A stretch of DNA of 64,000 bases, from assembly GCF_000243075.1 (NCBI RefSeq), contig NC_016745.1, positions 2,249,001-2,313,000 of the forward strand, read 5' to 3'. This document shows, piece after piece, positions 52,716-63,932 of this stretch; position 1 is the first letter of the stretch, and every line of letters begins with the position of its first letter. Source of the stretch: Oceanimonas sp. GK1. Its GTDB lineage: Bacteria > Pseudomonadota > Gammaproteobacteria > Enterobacterales > Aeromonadaceae. The notes under the pieces were generated by a model that did not search any database, was not told where the DNA came from, and saw only the letters and a program-made list of their open reading frames with translations. The translations under genes were made by a program, and so were the position numbers.

Positions 52716-53483
52716 TTATGGCTTTCGCGCCAGCACATGCATATAGCGGCCCAGGTGCATAAAGGGCGCGGTGCGGGAATGGGCCAGCTCCATCTCGATG
52801 ATGTCTTCCTCGGTGGGAAAAGGCCCGTGCACGTTCGACATGTAGTCGTGAAACACCCGCACGCCGCTGCGCCCGGTTATAACAAAGCCAAGCTGTTGCA
52901 GCCAGCCGTCCACCTCGGCGGGCCGGCAGGGCCAGCCCGGCGTCAGTTTCTGGCGTCGTTTTCTGACCAGATTGGCGTGCACATAATCGAAGTTGCCTTT
53001 TACCAGGCTGTGATACAGCAGGCCGTCGCGGTTGTAATACATCAGCGACAAGGTCCCGCCCGGCGCCAGCAGCGCGTTTAATGTCGCCAGCAGGCCGGCC
53101 TGATCTTCCACCCACTCCAGCACGGCGTGGCACAGAATGAGATCAAACTGCCCGAGATCGTCGACGGTTAACGACTGAATGGGGCCGTGAATAAAGTCGA
53201 ACCGCTCGCTCAGGCCCTTGTCGGCCACCTGAGCCCGGGCCTCATCCAGCATTTCCGCCGACAGATCGCACAGCACCACCTGGTGGCCGTCGGCGGCCAG
53301 GCGCTGAGACACCGGGCCAAAGCCGCCCCCGGCATCGAGAATGCGCAGAGGCTGCGGGCGTTCCGACAACCATTCGGCCAGATCCCGCTCCAGCACCCGC
53401 AGGCGAATTTGCCCCTTGGTGGTGCCGTAGATATTGCGGGAAAAGGTGCGGCTTTTGCCGTCGAAACTGGTATTACGCTGCAC
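52716..53483 (-). CDS. cmoM: CmoM, tRNA 5-carboxymethoxyuridine methyltransferase
   Basis: A class I SAM-dependent methyltransferase of about 255 residues that forms mcmo5U at the wobble position of some tRNAs (E. coli CmoM 261). Seen are FSRNIYGTTKGQIRLRVL, the SAM motif ILDAGGGFGPVSQ, motif CHAVLEWV, LSLMYYNRDGLLYHSLVKGNFDYV and TGVRVFHDY-like GVRVFHDYM. GTG at 53483 aligns with the E. coli start; a TTG at 53525 would add 14 residues. It is the first gene of the muk operon, divergent from elyC, as in E. coli. Confidence 0.93.
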   Translation of the reverse strand: MQRNTSFDGKSRTFSRNIYGTTKGQIRLRVLERDLAEWLSERPQPLRILDAGGGFGPVSQRLAADGHQVVLCDLSAEMLDEARAQVADKGLSERFDFIHGPIQSLTVDDLGQFDLILCHAVLEWVEDQAGLLATLNALLAPGGTLSLMYYNRDGLLYHSLVKGNFDYVHANLVRKRRQKLTPGWPCRPAEVDGWLQQLGFVITGRSGVRVFHDYMSNVHGPFPTEEDIIEMELAHSRTAPFMHLGRYMHVLARKP

Positions 53484-53553
53484 GGGCTGTTTCTTGATGA
53501 TGCGAAGGCGGGTATTCTGGCACAACCCTTACGGTTAACAAATGCGAGACTGC

Positions 53554-54318
53554 ATGAGCCCCCTTTTTTTGGCGAAAAAATGGCTGGGCAGCCTGCTTTT
53601 ACCTCTGCCGCTGCTGCTTTTTTTGGCAGTATTCGGCGTGTTTCTGCTGTGGTTGCGCCATAAACGCAGTGGAATGCTCTTCATCGTGCTGCCGCTGTTG
53701 GCCCTGGTGCTGCTCAGCACCCGGCCGGTGGCCAATGCGCTGATTGCGCCCCTGGAATCCACCTATGCCCCGTTTGAGGCCAACGGCCAGCCGGTGGACG
53801 ACATTATTGTGCTGGGGGCGGCCCAGGTGGCGGACCCGCGCCTGCCGCTGCTGAGCCAGCTGGGCAATGCGGCCCTGGCGCGGATCAGCGAAGGGATTCG
53901 CCTGGCTCACGCCTATCCCGACGCACGGCTGATCGTCAGCGGTTATGCCGGCGGCGAAGGGCGCTCCAGCGCCGAGCTCTATGGCGAGGTGGCGCTGGCC
54001 TTTGGCATTGAGGCGTCCCGTATTGTGATGCTGCCCGAGCCCAAAGACACCGCCGAGGAAGCCGCCGCCATCGCGCCGCTGATTGAAGGCCGCCGGGCAG
54101 TGCTGGTGAGCTCCGCCAGCCACCTGCCCCGGGCCATGACGCTGTTTGCCAATGAGGGGGCAACGCCTTGGCCCGCCCCCGTCGATCACCAGGCAAAGGA
54201 AAGCGCCGGCACCCTGCCGCTGTATACCTATTTACCCCGGGCGCGCTATCTGGAGCGCAGCGAGCTGGCCTGGCACGAGTACCTGGGCCGGCTGTGGATG
54301 CGCCTTGGTGGCCACTGA
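53554..54318 (+). CDS. elyC: ElyC, DUF218 envelope biogenesis protein
   Basis: A 254-residue inner-membrane protein with two N-terminal helices (about 10-55, LLLPLPLLLFLAVFGVFLLW and MLFIVLPLLALVLLS) and a periplasmic DUF218 domain (DDIIVLGAAQ, SEGIRLAHAYPDARLIVSG, KDTAEEA, LVSSASHLPRAM). E. coli ElyC affects undecaprenyl-phosphate metabolism and envelope integrity. ATG at 53554 is preferred to 53542 because it matches the E. coli N-terminal spacing. Divergent from cmoM, the conserved arrangement. Confidence 0.9.
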   Translation: MSPLFLAKKWLGSLLLPLPLLLFLAVFGVFLLWLRHKRSGMLFIVLPLLALVLLSTRPVANALIAPLESTYAPFEANGQPVDDIIVLGAAQVADPRLPLLSQLGNAALARISEGIRLAHAYPDARLIVSGYAGGEGRSSAELYGEVALAFGIEASRIVMLPEPKDTAEEAAAIAPLIEGRRAVLVSSASHLPRAMTLFANEGATPWPAPVDHQAKESAGTLPLYTYLPRARYLERSELAWHEYLGRLWMRLGGH

Positions 54319-54360
54319 ACGGACAAACTGCACAATTCGCTGGCACTTGGCCTGGCGTGC

Positions 54361-54390
54361 TTGGTTTAATGCCGCCCACATCCCTATAAT
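54361..54390 (+). promoter_or_regulatory. tpiA promoter
   Basis: TTGGTT (54361-54366), an 18-base spacer and a perfect TATAAT (54385-54390) precede the tpiA ATG by 29 bases. Confidence 0.6.
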
Positions 54391-54419
54391 CCCCCCATTT
54401 GACTGAAAGGAAATTTCTG

Positions 54420-55172
<753 letters not shown>

Positions 55173-55281
55173 ACGCTGCAGTCCGATAAACATGCGTATT
55201 GCCCGTAGCCACCACTTCAGTTGGCGGGGCCTGCTTGGCAGGCCTGTAATAACGGCGTTGGTGGATGAATTGCGCCTGAAT

Positions 55282-55308
55282 GGATTCCGGCTCACAGGCC
55301 GGAATGAC
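55282..55308 (+). repeat. REP-like palindrome, copy C
   Basis: Same arms as copy A (46098) with an ACA loop, between tpiA and pfkA. A separate GGCCTGC/GCAGGCC hairpin lies at about 55229-55246. Confidence 0.8.
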
Positions 55309-55346
55309 CACCCTTTCGGCATATCGGAATGATAAAGAGGGATTTC

Positions 55347-56309
55347 ATGATTAAACGCATTGGGGTACTCACCAGCGGCGGCGATGCGCCCGGCATGAAC
55401 GCGGCCATTCGGGCCGTGGTGCGCACCGGCCTGCATCACGGTCTGGAGGTGTTCGGCATTCAAAGCGGCTATCTCGGCCTGCATCAGGATCAGATAGTTC
55501 CCCTCGACCGCCACAGCGTGTCGGACGTGATCACCCGGGGCGGCACCTTTCTCGGCTCGGCCCGCTTTCCCGAATTCAAGCAGGAGCAGGTACGGGTTGA
55601 GGCGGTGCAGAACCTGAAAAAACACGGCATCGACGGCCTGGTGGTGATCGGCGGCGACGGCTCCTACATGGGCGCCATGTGCCTGACCGAAATGGGCTTT
55701 CCCTGCATCGGCATTCCCGGCACCATCGACAACGACATTGCCGGCACAGACTACACCATCGGCTTTGACACCGCCCTCAACGTGGCGGTGGAAGCCATTG
55801 ACCGGTTGCGGGACACCTGCAGCTCCCACAACCGCATTTCGGTGGTGGAGATCATGGGCCGCCACTGCGGCGACCTCACTTCGTCTGCCGCCGTGGCCGG
55901 CGGTGCCGAGTACGTGATCGTGCCGGAAGTGGCCTTTGACCAGGATGAGCTGATCCAGCAAATCCACGAAGGGGTGGCCAAAGGCAAGAAGCACGCCATT
56001 GTGGCTATCTGCGAGAACGTGTGCGACGTTAACCAGCTGGCCCGGGACATTCAGGCCGCCACCGGCCGCGATACCCGCGCCACCATTCTGGGCCACATTC
56101 AGCGCGGCGGCACCCCCACCGCGTCGGATCGGATCATGGCCAGCCGCATGGGTGCCCGCGCCGTGGAGCTGCTGCTGGAAGGCTTTGGCGGTCGTTGCAT
56201 GGGCCTGCAGAACAACCACATCGTGCACCACGACATCATCGACTGCATCAAGCACCTGCGCCGCCCCTTCAACGAAGAGATGTATCAGCTGTCGAATACG
56301 CTGTTCTGA
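55347..56309 (+). CDS. pfkA: PfkA, ATP-dependent 6-phosphofructokinase
   Basis: A 320-residue enzyme, the same length as E. coli PfkA, phosphorylating fructose 6-phosphate in glycolysis. Seen are the ATP site [17 protein letters not shown] and [10 protein letters not shown], catalytic Asp in [19 protein letters not shown] (about 128), and the effector/substrate region [13 protein letters not shown] at 55347 has AGAGGGA nine bases before it; an upstream in-frame start six codons earlier has no ribosome site. tpiA just upstream gives a small glycolytic cluster. Confidence 0.97.
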   Translation: MIKRIGVLTSGGDAPGMNAAIRAVVRTGLHHGLEVFGIQSGYLGLHQDQIVPLDRHSVSDVITRGGTFLGSARFPEFKQEQVRVEAVQNLKKHGIDGLVVIGGDGSYMGAMCLTEMGFPCIGIPGTIDNDIAGTDYTIGFDTALNVAVEAIDRLRDTCSSHNRISVVEIMGRHCGDLTSSAAVAGGAEYVIVPEVAFDQDELIQQIHEGVAKGKKHAIVAICENVCDVNQLARDIQAATGRDTRATILGHIQRGGTPTASDRIMASRMGARAVELLLEGFGGRCMGLQNNHIVHHDIIDCIKHLRRPFNEEMYQLSNTLF

Positions 56310-56345
56310 GTGACAGGAATTCGGGACTGGGGAATAGGGACTCAT

Positions 56346-56371
56346 CATTCCGGCCCTCAGAGCCGGAATCC
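56346..56371 (-). repeat. REP-like palindrome, copy D (inverted)
   Basis: The complement reads GGATTCCGGCTC, loop, GGCCGGAATG, the same unit as copies A-C in opposite orientation, just after pfkA. Confidence 0.8.
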
Positions 56372-56431
56372 ATTCAACCGGCACCGCCGAGGTTACCCGA
56401 AGCAGCAGTGGGGATTGCCGTAGCCGACCAT

Positions 56432-56453
56432 AAAATGCCACGGATGGCATTTT
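56432..56453 (+). terminator. Perfect hairpin in the pfkA-permease gap
   Basis: AAAATGCCA and TGGCATTTT pair perfectly around four bases. The arm itself supplies a T4 tail, so it may end pfkA read-through. The remaining 363-base gap (56310-56671) otherwise shows only the REP-like unit and no further gene. Confidence 0.5.
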
Positions 56454-56671
56454 CGAGCGTTACAGGGAGGTACTTGAAGCGTGTCGGCGAAGCGCAACCG
56501 CGCTGATGCTTCGCGTTGCCAATCACTCTGGCGGCAACACGTGCGGCGCAAAGTTTACAGCCTGATTGGTGCCAGCCCGCATTATTGATAAGTCCAGCGC
56601 CAATTGGGCTTCTGCTCCTTATGACCATTGGCCATAATGGTCCTCACCTTCTTGCATTTGCCGAGCCGACC

Positions 56672-57397
56672 ATGACCCACGTGGACACTCTCACTCTTGT
56701 GCTGGCCGCCCTGGCCTGCTTTACCGGCGCCTATGTGCAGACCGCCATCGGCTTTGGCATGGCGGTAGTGGCCGCGCCCATTCTGTTTTATCTGGACCCA
56801 GCACTGGTACCCGGGCCGCTGATGGTGGTGCTGCTGGTGATGTGCCTGGTGAACGGCTGGCGCTTTCGCAAGGGGCTGGAGCTGAACCTGCTGGCGCCGG
56901 CGCTGCTGGCGCGCATTCCCGGCAGTGCCGTGGGAGTGTGGCTGCTGGCAGTGCTGCCGCTGCAATGGCTGGCGGTGCTCATCGCCATCACCATCATGCT
57001 GGGGGTGCTGGTGCGGCTGAAGGACATCGCCCTGCCCATGACCCGCACCAACATGGCCCTGGGTGGCTTTCTCTCGGGGGTGATGGGCACCAGCACCACC
57101 ATTGGCGGACCGCCCATGGTGCTGGTGATGCACGGCGCCGACATGCACCGCATTCGCGCCAACCTGGCGGGCTTTTTTGTGGTCTCCACCCTGATGTCGG
57201 TGGGGGCCCTGGCCAGCGGCGGCTTTCTGACCCAGGCACACCTGATGACGGCCCTGCCCCTGGCGCCGGCGGCACTGCTGGGCAACTGGCTGGCGGTGCA
57301 CACCCTGCACCTGGTATCGCGCCCCATTATGCACTACGGCTCGCTGGGGCTCTGTACCTTTGCTGTGATCGGCATGTTAATCAATACCTTGACCTAA
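56672..57397 (+). CDS. TauE/SafE family sulfite/organosulfonate exporter-like permease
   Basis: A 241-residue inner-membrane protein with about eight hydrophobic helices in two TauE/SafE repeats; the repeat motifs are GAYVQTAIGFGMAVVAAPIL and LGGFLSGVMGTSTTIGGPPMVLVM. The family exports sulfite, sulfoacetate or related anions; the substrate is unknown. ATG at 56672 is chosen because upstream in-frame sequence is polar and unlike the family; the ribosome site is poor. It is separate from the rsx operon, which has its own promoter. Confidence 0.85.
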   Translation: MTHVDTLTLVLAALACFTGAYVQTAIGFGMAVVAAPILFYLDPALVPGPLMVVLLVMCLVNGWRFRKGLELNLLAPALLARIPGSAVGVWLLAVLPLQWLAVLIAITIMLGVLVRLKDIALPMTRTNMALGGFLSGVMGTSTTIGGPPMVLVMHGADMHRIRANLAGFFVVSTLMSVGALASGGFLTQAHLMTALPLAPAALLGNWLAVHTLHLVSRPIMHYGSLGLCTFAVIGMLINTLT

Positions 57398-57416
57398 TCC
57401 CCCGCAAACCGTGGCA

Positions 57417-57445
57417 TTGTTAAACGAGGCATAAAGTCCGATAAT
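57417..57445 (+). promoter_or_regulatory. rsx operon promoter
   Basis: TTGTTA (57417-57422), a 17-base spacer and GATAAT (57440-57445) lie 33 bases before the rsxA ATG. Confidence 0.6.
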
Positions 57446-57477
57446 AACCGCCGTTTATTGTCGATTGCCGAGTGATC

Positions 57478-58059
57478 ATGTCTGAATACCTGCTGCTGTT
57501 TGTCGGCACCGTGCTGGTCAACAACTTCGTGCTGGTGAAGTTTCTTGGCCTGTGCCCCTTTATGGGAGTGTCGGGCAAGCTGGAAACCGCCATCGGCATG
57601 GGGCTGGCCACCACCTTCGTGCTGACCCTGGCCGCCGCCTGCTCCTATCTGGTGAACCAGTACCTGCTGCTGCCGCTGGACCTGCTCTATCTGCGTACCC
57701 TGTCGTTCATTCTGGTGATCGCCGTGGTGGTGCAGTTCACCGAGATGGTGGTGCATAAAACCAGCCCGGCGCTGTACCGGCTGCTGGGTATTTTCCTGCC
57801 GCTGATCACCACCAACTGCGCCGTGCTGGGCGTGGCCCTGCTCAACATCAATGAGCAGCACAATTTCATGCAAAGCCTGGTCTACGGCTTTGGCGCCGCC
57901 GCGGGCTTCTCCCTGGTGCTGGTGCTGTTTGCCGCCATGCGCGAACGGCTGGCCGGCGCCGACGTGCCCGCCCCCTTTCGCGGCCCGGCCCTGGCCCTGG
58001 TCACCGCCGGCCTGATGTCGCTGGCCTTTATGGGCTTTACCGGACTGGTCAAGTTGTAA
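57478..58059 (+). CDS. rsxA: RsxA/RnfA, membrane subunit of the Rsx complex
   Basis: A 193-residue protein with six membrane helices, identical in length to E. coli RsxA. It starts [32 protein letters not shown], with conserved Cys in helix 1 (LGLCPF) and helix 4 (TTNCAVLG) that hold a membrane [2Fe-2S] cluster together with RsxE. The complex couples NADH-ferredoxin redox to ion transport, or keeps SoxR reduced. First gene of rsxABCDGE-nth; rsxB starts one base after its stop. Confidence 0.97.
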   Translation: MSEYLLLFVGTVLVNNFVLVKFLGLCPFMGVSGKLETAIGMGLATTFVLTLAAACSYLVNQYLLLPLDLLYLRTLSFILVIAVVVQFTEMVVHKTSPALYRLLGIFLPLITTNCAVLGVALLNINEQHNFMQSLVYGFGAAAGFSLVLVLFAAMRERLAGADVPAPFRGPALALVTAGLMSLAFMGFTGLVKL

Positions 58060-58060
58060 C

Positions 58061-58615
58061 ATGACACACATTCTTATCGCCATTGCCGTGCTGGCATTGC
58101 TGGCACTGATCTTCGGGCTGGTGCTCGGTTTTGCCGCCGTGCGCTTTCGGGTAGAGTCCGACCCCATCGTCGACCAGCTCGACGAGCTGCTTCCCCAGAC
58201 CCAGTGCGGCCAGTGTGGTTACCCCGGCTGCCGCCCCTACGCCGAGGCGGTGGCCAACGGCGACGACATCAACAAGTGCGTACCCGGCGGCGACGCCACC
58301 ATGCGCAAGATTGCCGATCTGATGGGGGTAGAGCCCCAGGCCATGGGCGAAGAAGCCGCCGAGCCGGTGAAAAAGGTCGCCTTTATTCACGAAGACATGT
58401 GCATCGGCTGCACCAAGTGCATTCAGGCTTGCCCGGTGGATGCCATTGTGGGCTCCACCAAGGCGCTGCACACCGTGCTCGTTGACGAGTGCACCGGCTG
58501 CGATCTGTGTGTGGACCCCTGCCCCACCGACTGCATTGAAATGGTGCCGGTCAAGGTCACTCCCGACAACTGGAAATGGCAGCTCGAGCCCATTGCCATC
58601 AAGCAGGTGAAATAA
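58061..58615 (+). CDS. rsxB: RsxB/RnfB, Fe-S electron transfer subunit
   Basis: A 184-residue protein with an N-terminal membrane helix (about 5-27), a four-Cys cluster site ([12 protein letters not shown]...NKCVPGG, about 46-72) and a ferredoxin domain with two [4Fe-4S] motifs ([12 protein letters not shown] and [12 protein letters not shown]). It passes electrons between soluble ferredoxin and the membrane subunits. The stop overlaps the rsxC start by one base (TAATG). Confidence 0.97.
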   Translation: MTHILIAIAVLALLALIFGLVLGFAAVRFRVESDPIVDQLDELLPQTQCGQCGYPGCRPYAEAVANGDDINKCVPGGDATMRKIADLMGVEPQAMGEEAAEPVKKVAFIHEDMCIGCTKCIQACPVDAIVGSTKALHTVLVDECTGCDLCVDPCPTDCIEMVPVKVTPDNWKWQLEPIAIKQVK

Positions 58616-60921
58616 TGTCGCTGTTACAGGATCTTCAGGCCGGCAAACTGCACGACTTTCATGGCGGCATTCATCCGCCCGAGCGCAAGGCGCCGGCCAA
58701 CCAGCACCCCATAGTGGAGGCCGGCCTGCCCGAGGAGCTGGTGCTGCAAATTCGCCAGCACATCGGCCAGCCTGCCCGGTTGCGGGTAAAAGTAGGTGAC
58801 CGGGTACTCAAGGGCGAGCGCCTCACCGACGCCGACAACCCCATGATGATACCGGTGCACGCCCCCACCTCGGGCACCATCACCGCCATTGAGCGCCGGC
58901 CGCTGTGCCACCCCTCGGGCCTGGACGGCGACTGCGTCATTCTCACCCCCGACGGCCAGGATCAGTGGCGCCCCCGCTATCCCATGAACGATATTGATGC
59001 CCTTGGCGCTGATGTGCTGCTGGAGCGTATTCACGAGGCCGGCATCACCGGTCTGGGCGGCGCCGGATTTCCGGCCCATGTGAAACTGCGCCCGCGCAAA
59101 AAGGCCATTGAAACGTTGATCATCAACGGGGTGGAGTGCGAGCCCTACATCAGTGCCGACGACCGGCTGATGCGCGAGCATGCCGACGACATTCTTCAGG
59201 GTGTGGCCATTTTGCGCCATATCGTTCGGCCGCAACTCACCGTGATCGCGGTGGAAGACAACAAGCCCGAGGCCCTGGCGGCGCTCCGCGACGTCAACCG
59301 CGATGAAAACGTGCTGGTGGTGGCGGTGCCCACCAAGTACCCGTCCGGCGGTGAAAAACAGCTGATTGAAATTCTCACCGGCCAGCAGGTGCCCCGCAAC
59401 GGCCTGCCCGCCGACATCGGCATTGTGGTGCAGAACGTGGGCACCGCCTTTGCGGTGAAGCGGGCGGTGCTCGACGATGAACCGCTGATCCAGCGGGTGG
59501 TGACCCTGGCCGGTGACGGCTTTGGCGAAAAGTGCAATGCCTGGGTGCGCATCGGCACCCCGGTGCGCTATTTGCTGAAGCGCTTTGGGTTTACCCCCGG
59601 GCCCGAGCCGCGCATCATCATGGGCGGCCCCATGATGGGCTTTACCCTGCACACCGCCGCCGCACCGGTGATCAAGGGCAGCAACTGCATACTGGCACCC
59701 GGCAGCCATGAGCTGTCGCCGCCGGTGGAAGAGCAGCCCTGCATTCGCTGCAGCCAGTGCGCCGACGCCTGCCCCGCCAGCCTGCTGCCACAACAGCTGT
59801 ACTGGCATGCCCGGGCCAATGAACACGACAAGCTCAACAGTCATCACCTGTTCGACTGCATTGAGTGCGGCGCCTGTGCCTGGGTGTGCCCCAGCCAGAT
59901 CCCCCTGGTGCAGTATTACCGGGTGGCCAAGGCCGACATTCGCCAGGCCCAGCGGGAAGCGGAGCAGGCCGAGCGCGCCAAACAGCGTTTTGAAGCCCGC
60001 CAGGCCCGCCTGGAGCGGGAAAAGGCCGAGCGCCTGGCGCGCCAGCAAAAGGCCGCCGCCGAGCGCAAGGCGCGAATGGAAGAGCAGGTGGCCGCCGGCG
60101 GTGAAGATCCGGTGGCCGCGGCCCTGGCCCGGGTCAAGGCCCGCCAGCAGGCGGAAGGCAGCGACGACATGGCCGCCGCCCGCGCCGCCCGCAAGGAAGA
60201 AGCCCGCCGCAACCGCGAGCGCAAGGCCGCCGAGTCTGCCACCGGCGAGGCTGCCAGCCCCGCACCGGCCGAGAATAAAGCGGATGCGGTGGCTGCCGCC
60301 GTCGCCCGGGCCAAAGCGCGTAAGGCTGCCCAGGCCGCAACCACCGGCGAAACACCGGCAGTGAACGACGGTGACGATAAGAAGTCGGCCGTGGCCGCCG
60401 CCGTCGCTCGGGCCAAGGCCCGCAAGGCGGCTCAGGCCGCGGAGCAAAGCATGCCCGATGCCGCACCGGCGGAAACGTCCGACGACGATAAAAAAGCCGC
60501 AGTGGCCGCCGCCGTCGCCCGCGCCAAGGCTCGCAAGGCGGCCCAGGCCGCTGGGCAAAGCACGCCCGATGCCGCACAGGCGGAAAAATCCGACGACGAT
60601 AAAAAAGCCGCGGTGGCCGCCGCCGTCGCCCGTGCCAAGGCGCGCAAGGCCGCTCAGGCCGCTGAGCAAAGCACGCCCGATGCCGCACCGGCGGAAAAAT
60701 CCGACGACGACAAAAAAGCAGCAGTCGCTGCCGCCGTCGCCCGCGCCAAGGCCCGCAAAGCGGCTCAGGCCGCGGAGCAAAGTGAGCCGGTGCCCGACGC
60801 CCCACCGGCGGAACAATCCGACGACGATAAAAAGGCCGCCATTCGCGCCGCCGTGGCCCGGGCCAAGGCCCGCAAGGCCGCGGCGGCCAGTTCAACATCG
60901 AAACCGGAAGACGAGTCCTAA
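58615..60921 (+). CDS. rsxC: RsxC/RnfC, NADH-binding subunit with Ala/Lys/Arg-rich repeat tail
   Basis: A 768-residue cytoplasmic subunit carrying the NADH/FMN site ([27 protein letters not shown] about 165-195), an SLBB domain and two [4Fe-4S] motifs ([12 protein letters not shown] about 379 and [12 protein letters not shown] about 418). From about residue 445 a charged coiled coil begins, and from about 555 six near-identical repeats of about 37 residues ([18 protein letters not shown] plus an acidic DDDKK linker) run to the end, encoded by 111-base DNA tandem repeats. The tail length varies among species and is probably a tether or partner-binding arm. Confidence 0.95.
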   Translation: MSLLQDLQAGKLHDFHGGIHPPERKAPANQHPIVEAGLPEELVLQIRQHIGQPARLRVKVGDRVLKGERLTDADNPMMIPVHAPTSGTITAIERRPLCHPSGLDGDCVILTPDGQDQWRPRYPMNDIDALGADVLLERIHEAGITGLGGAGFPAHVKLRPRKKAIETLIINGVECEPYISADDRLMREHADDILQGVAILRHIVRPQLTVIAVEDNKPEALAALRDVNRDENVLVVAVPTKYPSGGEKQLIEILTGQQVPRNGLPADIGIVVQNVGTAFAVKRAVLDDEPLIQRVVTLAGDGFGEKCNAWVRIGTPVRYLLKRFGFTPGPEPRIIMGGPMMGFTLHTAAAPVIKGSNCILAPGSHELSPPVEEQPCIRCSQCADACPASLLPQQLYWHARANEHDKLNSHHLFDCIECGACAWVCPSQIPLVQYYRVAKADIRQAQREAEQAERAKQRFEARQARLEREKAERLARQQKAAAERKARMEEQVAAGGEDPVAAALARVKARQQAEGSDDMAAARAARKEEARRNRERKAAESATGEAASPAPAENKADAVAAAVARAKARKAAQAATTGETPAVNDGDDKKSAVAAAVARAKARKAAQAAEQSMPDAAPAETSDDDKKAAVAAAVARAKARKAAQAAGQSTPDAAQAEKSDDDKKAAVAAAVARAKARKAAQAAEQSTPDAAPAEKSDDDKKAAVAAAVARAKARKAAQAAEQSEPVPDAPPAEQSDDDKKAAIRAAVARAKARKAAAASSTSKPEDES
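60280..60890 (+). repeat. 111-base tandem repeats inside rsxC
   Basis: Six imperfect direct repeats coding for [18 protein letters not shown] followed by a TPDAA-AE-SDDDKK linker. The first two units are the most divergent; the central three differ by few bases, so unit gain and loss by slippage is likely. Confidence 0.88.
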
Positions 60922-61970
60922 TGGGTTTTCATATCAGCAGTTCACCCCATGATCACGCACCGCTCAGCACCAATGTGCTGATGCGGCGGGTCTGCTATTG
61001 CCTGCTGCCGGGTATGGCCGTGCAGTGGTGGTATTTTGGCTGGGGCAGCCTGGTGCAAGTCGCCCTGGCCGTGCTCACCGCCTACGCCGCCGAAGGCCTG
61101 GTGCTCCGGCTACGTCATCACTCCCTTAGCGTATTGCGGGACAACTCGGCCCTGCTCACCGCCTTGCTGATTGGCATTGCCATTCCGCCGCTGGCGCCCT
61201 GGTGGCTGGTGGTGATCGGCACCGCCTTTGCCATTATCATCGCCAAGCAGCTGTACGGCGGCCTGGGCCAGAACCTGTTCAACCCAGCCATGGTGGCCTA
61301 CGTACTACTGCTGGTGTCGTTTCCGCTGCCCATGACCAGCTGGCTGCCGCCGCTTTCGCTTCAGCAATACCCGCCGGGGCTGGCCGACACCCTTTCGGCC
61401 ATTTTCACCGGTTATACCCTGGACGGCTTCAGCCCGCATCAGCTACGCGAGCTGGCCGACGGCACCACCATGGCCACGCCCCTCGACACCCTGAAAACCG
61501 GCTTTACCCAAGGGCATACCGCCGGTGAAATGCTGAACAACCCCATTTTCGCCGGGCTGGCCGGCATTGGCTGGCAGTGGGTCAACCTGGCCTACCTGGC
61601 CGGCGGCCTGGCCCTGCTGCGGCTGAAGCTCATCAGCTGGCCCATTCCGGTGACCATGCTGGCGACCCTGGCGGTGCTGAGTTTGCTGGGCTTTATGATC
61701 TCCCCCGACACCACCGCCGGGCCGATGATCCATCTCTTTTCCGGTGCCACCATGCTGGGGGCCTTCTTTATTGCCACCGATCCGGTGTCGGCGTCCACCA
61801 CCTTTCGCGGCCGGCTCATTTACGGCGCCCTGATCGGTCTGCTGGTGTACCTCATTCGTACCTTTGGCGGCTACCCCGACGCCATCGCCTTTGCGGTGCT
61901 GCTGGCCAACCTGACGGTGCCGATGATCGACAGCCTGACCCAACCCGCCACTTACGGAGAGCGTCGCTAA
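60921..61970 (+). CDS. rsxD: RsxD/RnfD, flavin-carrying membrane subunit
   Basis: A 349-residue membrane protein with about nine helices. It carries covalently bound FMN on a Thr; the expected acceptor lies in [14 protein letters not shown] (about 185). Other family marks are [16 protein letters not shown] and [17 protein letters not shown]. Its ATG shares a base with the rsxC stop (TAATG) and its own stop overlaps rsxG the same way. Confidence 0.95.
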   Translation: MGFHISSSPHDHAPLSTNVLMRRVCYCLLPGMAVQWWYFGWGSLVQVALAVLTAYAAEGLVLRLRHHSLSVLRDNSALLTALLIGIAIPPLAPWWLVVIGTAFAIIIAKQLYGGLGQNLFNPAMVAYVLLLVSFPLPMTSWLPPLSLQQYPPGLADTLSAIFTGYTLDGFSPHQLRELADGTTMATPLDTLKTGFTQGHTAGEMLNNPIFAGLAGIGWQWVNLAYLAGGLALLRLKLISWPIPVTMLATLAVLSLLGFMISPDTTAGPMIHLFSGATMLGAFFIATDPVSASTTFRGRLIYGALIGLLVYLIRTFGGYPDAIAFAVLLANLTVPMIDSLTQPATYGERR

Positions 61971-62602
61971 TGCTGGAGATGATGCGCAAAAATGGCCTGG
62001 TGCTGGCCGCCTTCGCTCTGGTCTGCACCGCCCTGGTGGCCTTTACCAATAGCCTGACCCGGGACACCATTATCGAGCAGGAGCAGGCCCAGCTGCTGGC
62101 GGTACTGAACGAACTGCTGCCCGACAGCACCCACGACGAGCCGCTGTTTGAACACTGTGTAAAACTGGCAAGCCCCCAATACCTGGGCAGCCGTGACCCA
62201 CTGCCGGCCTTCACCGCGGTCAAGCAGGGCGAGATACAGGGTTATGCCATTGAGGCCATTGCCCCCGACGGCTACAGCGGCGAAATCAAGCTGGTGGTGG
62301 GCGTGAAGGCCGACGGCGCGCTCTCCGGCGTACGGGTGCTCAACCACAACGAGACCCCGGGCCTGGGCGACAAGATTGAGCTGAAAAAATCCGACTGGTT
62401 GCTGGACTTTGACGGCAAGCGGCTGAACGGCGCCGAAGACACCCGCTGGGCGGTGCGCAACGACGGCGGCCAGTTCGACGCCTTTACCGGCGCCACCATC
62501 ACCCCCCGCGCCGTGGTGGGTGCCGTGCGCAAGGTGCTGCTGCTGGTGAGTGAGCAACCCGAGCTGCTGAGTAACGCCCCCCGCTGTGGAGAAAGCCTGT
62601 GA
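61970..62602 (+). CDS. rsxG: RsxG/RnfG, periplasmic FMN-binding subunit
   Basis: A 210-residue protein with one N-terminal membrane anchor (about 9-28, [18 protein letters not shown]) and a periplasmic FMN-binding domain. The covalent flavin site is [12 protein letters not shown] (Thr about 178), with [13 protein letters not shown] upstream, as in the family (E. coli 206). ATG at 61970 overlaps the rsxD stop; the stop overlaps the GTG start of rsxE. Confidence 0.95.
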   Translation: MLEMMRKNGLVLAAFALVCTALVAFTNSLTRDTIIEQEQAQLLAVLNELLPDSTHDEPLFEHCVKLASPQYLGSRDPLPAFTAVKQGEIQGYAIEAIAPDGYSGEIKLVVGVKADGALSGVRVLNHNETPGLGDKIELKKSDWLLDFDGKRLNGAEDTRWAVRNDGGQFDAFTGATITPRAVVGAVRKVLLLVSEQPELLSNAPRCGESL

Positions 62603-63294
62603 ACGAACAGCACAAAGACATCATTCGCCAGGGCCTGTGGAGCAACAACCCGGCCCTGGTCCAAATTCTGGGCCTGTGCCCGGTGCTGGCGGTGACCAAC
62701 ACCCTGACCAACGCCATGGGCCTGGGGCTGGCGACCCTGCTGGTGCTGGTGGGCTCCAACCTGTCGGTGTCGCTGGTGCGGCAATGGGTGCCCAACGAGG
62801 TACGCATTCCCATCTACGTGATGATCATCGCCAGCCTGGTGACCTGCGTGCAGCTGCTGATGAACGCCTTTACCTACGGCCTGTACCAGTCGCTGGGCAT
62901 CTTTATTCCGTTGATCGTCACCAACTGCGTGATCATCGGCCGGGCCGAGGCCTTCGCGTCCAAAAACAGCGCCCCGCTGGCGGCGCTCGACGGCCTGATG
63001 ATGGGCCTGGGCTTTACCGCCGTGCTGCTGGTGCTGGGCGGCCTGCGCGAGCTGCTGGGCATGGGTACCCTGTTTGACGGCGCCGAGCTACTACTGGGGG
63101 ACTGGGCCGCCGGTCTGCGCGTGGATGTGCTCCATCTCGACAACGGCTTTTTGCTGGCCATTCTGCCGCCCGGCGCCTTTATTGGCTTAGGCTTGCTGGT
63201 CGCCGGCAAGAACTGGCTGGACGGCCGGCTGGCGGCTCGCCGCGCCCCAGTGGCCAAACCCGAAATCACCCGAGCGCGAGTGACCTCGTTATGA
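62599..63294 (+). CDS. rsxE: RsxE/RnfE, membrane subunit
   Basis: A 231-residue integral membrane protein with six helices, paralogous to RsxA and inversely oriented. Conserved Cys sites in [20 protein letters not shown] and [14 protein letters not shown] contribute to the membrane Fe-S cluster shared with RsxA. It starts at GTG overlapping the rsxG stop by four bases (GTGA), and its stop overlaps the nth ATG, keeping translation coupled. Confidence 0.96.
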   Translation: MNEQHKDIIRQGLWSNNPALVQILGLCPVLAVTNTLTNAMGLGLATLLVLVGSNLSVSLVRQWVPNEVRIPIYVMIIASLVTCVQLLMNAFTYGLYQSLGIFIPLIVTNCVIIGRAEAFASKNSAPLAALDGLMMGLGFTAVLLVLGGLRELLGMGTLFDGAELLLGDWAAGLRVDVLHLDNGFLLAILPPGAFIGLGLLVAGKNWLDGRLAARRAPVAKPEITRARVTSL

Positions 63295-63932
63295 ACATGG
63301 ATAAACGCCGGCAGATCCTGGAGCGGCTGCGGGCCGAAAACCCGCACCCGACCACCGAGCTGCATTTCAACAATCCCTTTGAGCTGCTGATCGCCGTGCT
63401 GCTGTCGGCCCAGGCCACCGACGTGAGCGTGAACAAGGCCACCAAGGGCCTGTTTGCCGCCGGCCCTACCCCCGCCGCCATGCTGGCGTTGGGGGTGGAC
63501 GGGGTAAAGGAGCACATCAAGACCATCGGCCTGTTCAACTCCAAGGCCGAAAATGTCATCAAGACCTGTGCCATCCTGCTGGACAAACACGGCGGCGAGG
63601 TACCGGAAAACCGCGAGGCACTGGAAGCCCTGCCCGGGGTGGGCCGCAAAACCGCCAACGTGGTGCTCAACACCGCCTTTGGCTGGCCCACCATTGCCGT
63701 GGATACCCATATTTTCCGCTTGTCCAACCGCACCCGGTTCGCACCGGGCAAGAACGTGGACGAGGTTGAGCAAAAGCTGCTGAAGTGGGTGCCCGCCGAG
63801 TTCAAGCTCGACGTACACCACTGGTTTATTCTGCACGGCCGTTATGTCTGCACCGCCCGCAAGCCCCGCTGCGGCGCCTGCGTGATTGAAGATTTGTGCG
63901 AATTCAAGGACAAGCAATACCCGGACAGCTGA
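63291..63932 (+). CDS. nth: Nth, endonuclease III
   Basis: A 213-residue base-excision repair glycosylase/AP lyase for oxidised pyrimidines (E. coli 211). Seen are the helix-hairpin-helix [14 protein letters not shown] with catalytic Lys (about 120), catalytic Asp in [12 protein letters not shown] (about 138), and the Fe-S loop C-x6-C-x2-C-x5-C in [17 protein letters not shown]. The ATG overlaps the rsxE stop (ATGA), the E. coli order. The last 68 bases of the window after it show only a possible CTATACT promoter-like element near 63953. Confidence 0.97.
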   Translation: MNMDKRRQILERLRAENPHPTTELHFNNPFELLIAVLLSAQATDVSVNKATKGLFAAGPTPAAMLALGVDGVKEHIKTIGLFNSKAENVIKTCAILLDKHGGEVPENREALEALPGVGRKTANVVLNTAFGWPTIAVDTHIFRLSNRTRFAPGKNVDEVEQKLLKWVPAEFKLDVHHWFILHGRYVCTARKPRCGACVIEDLCEFKDKQYPDS

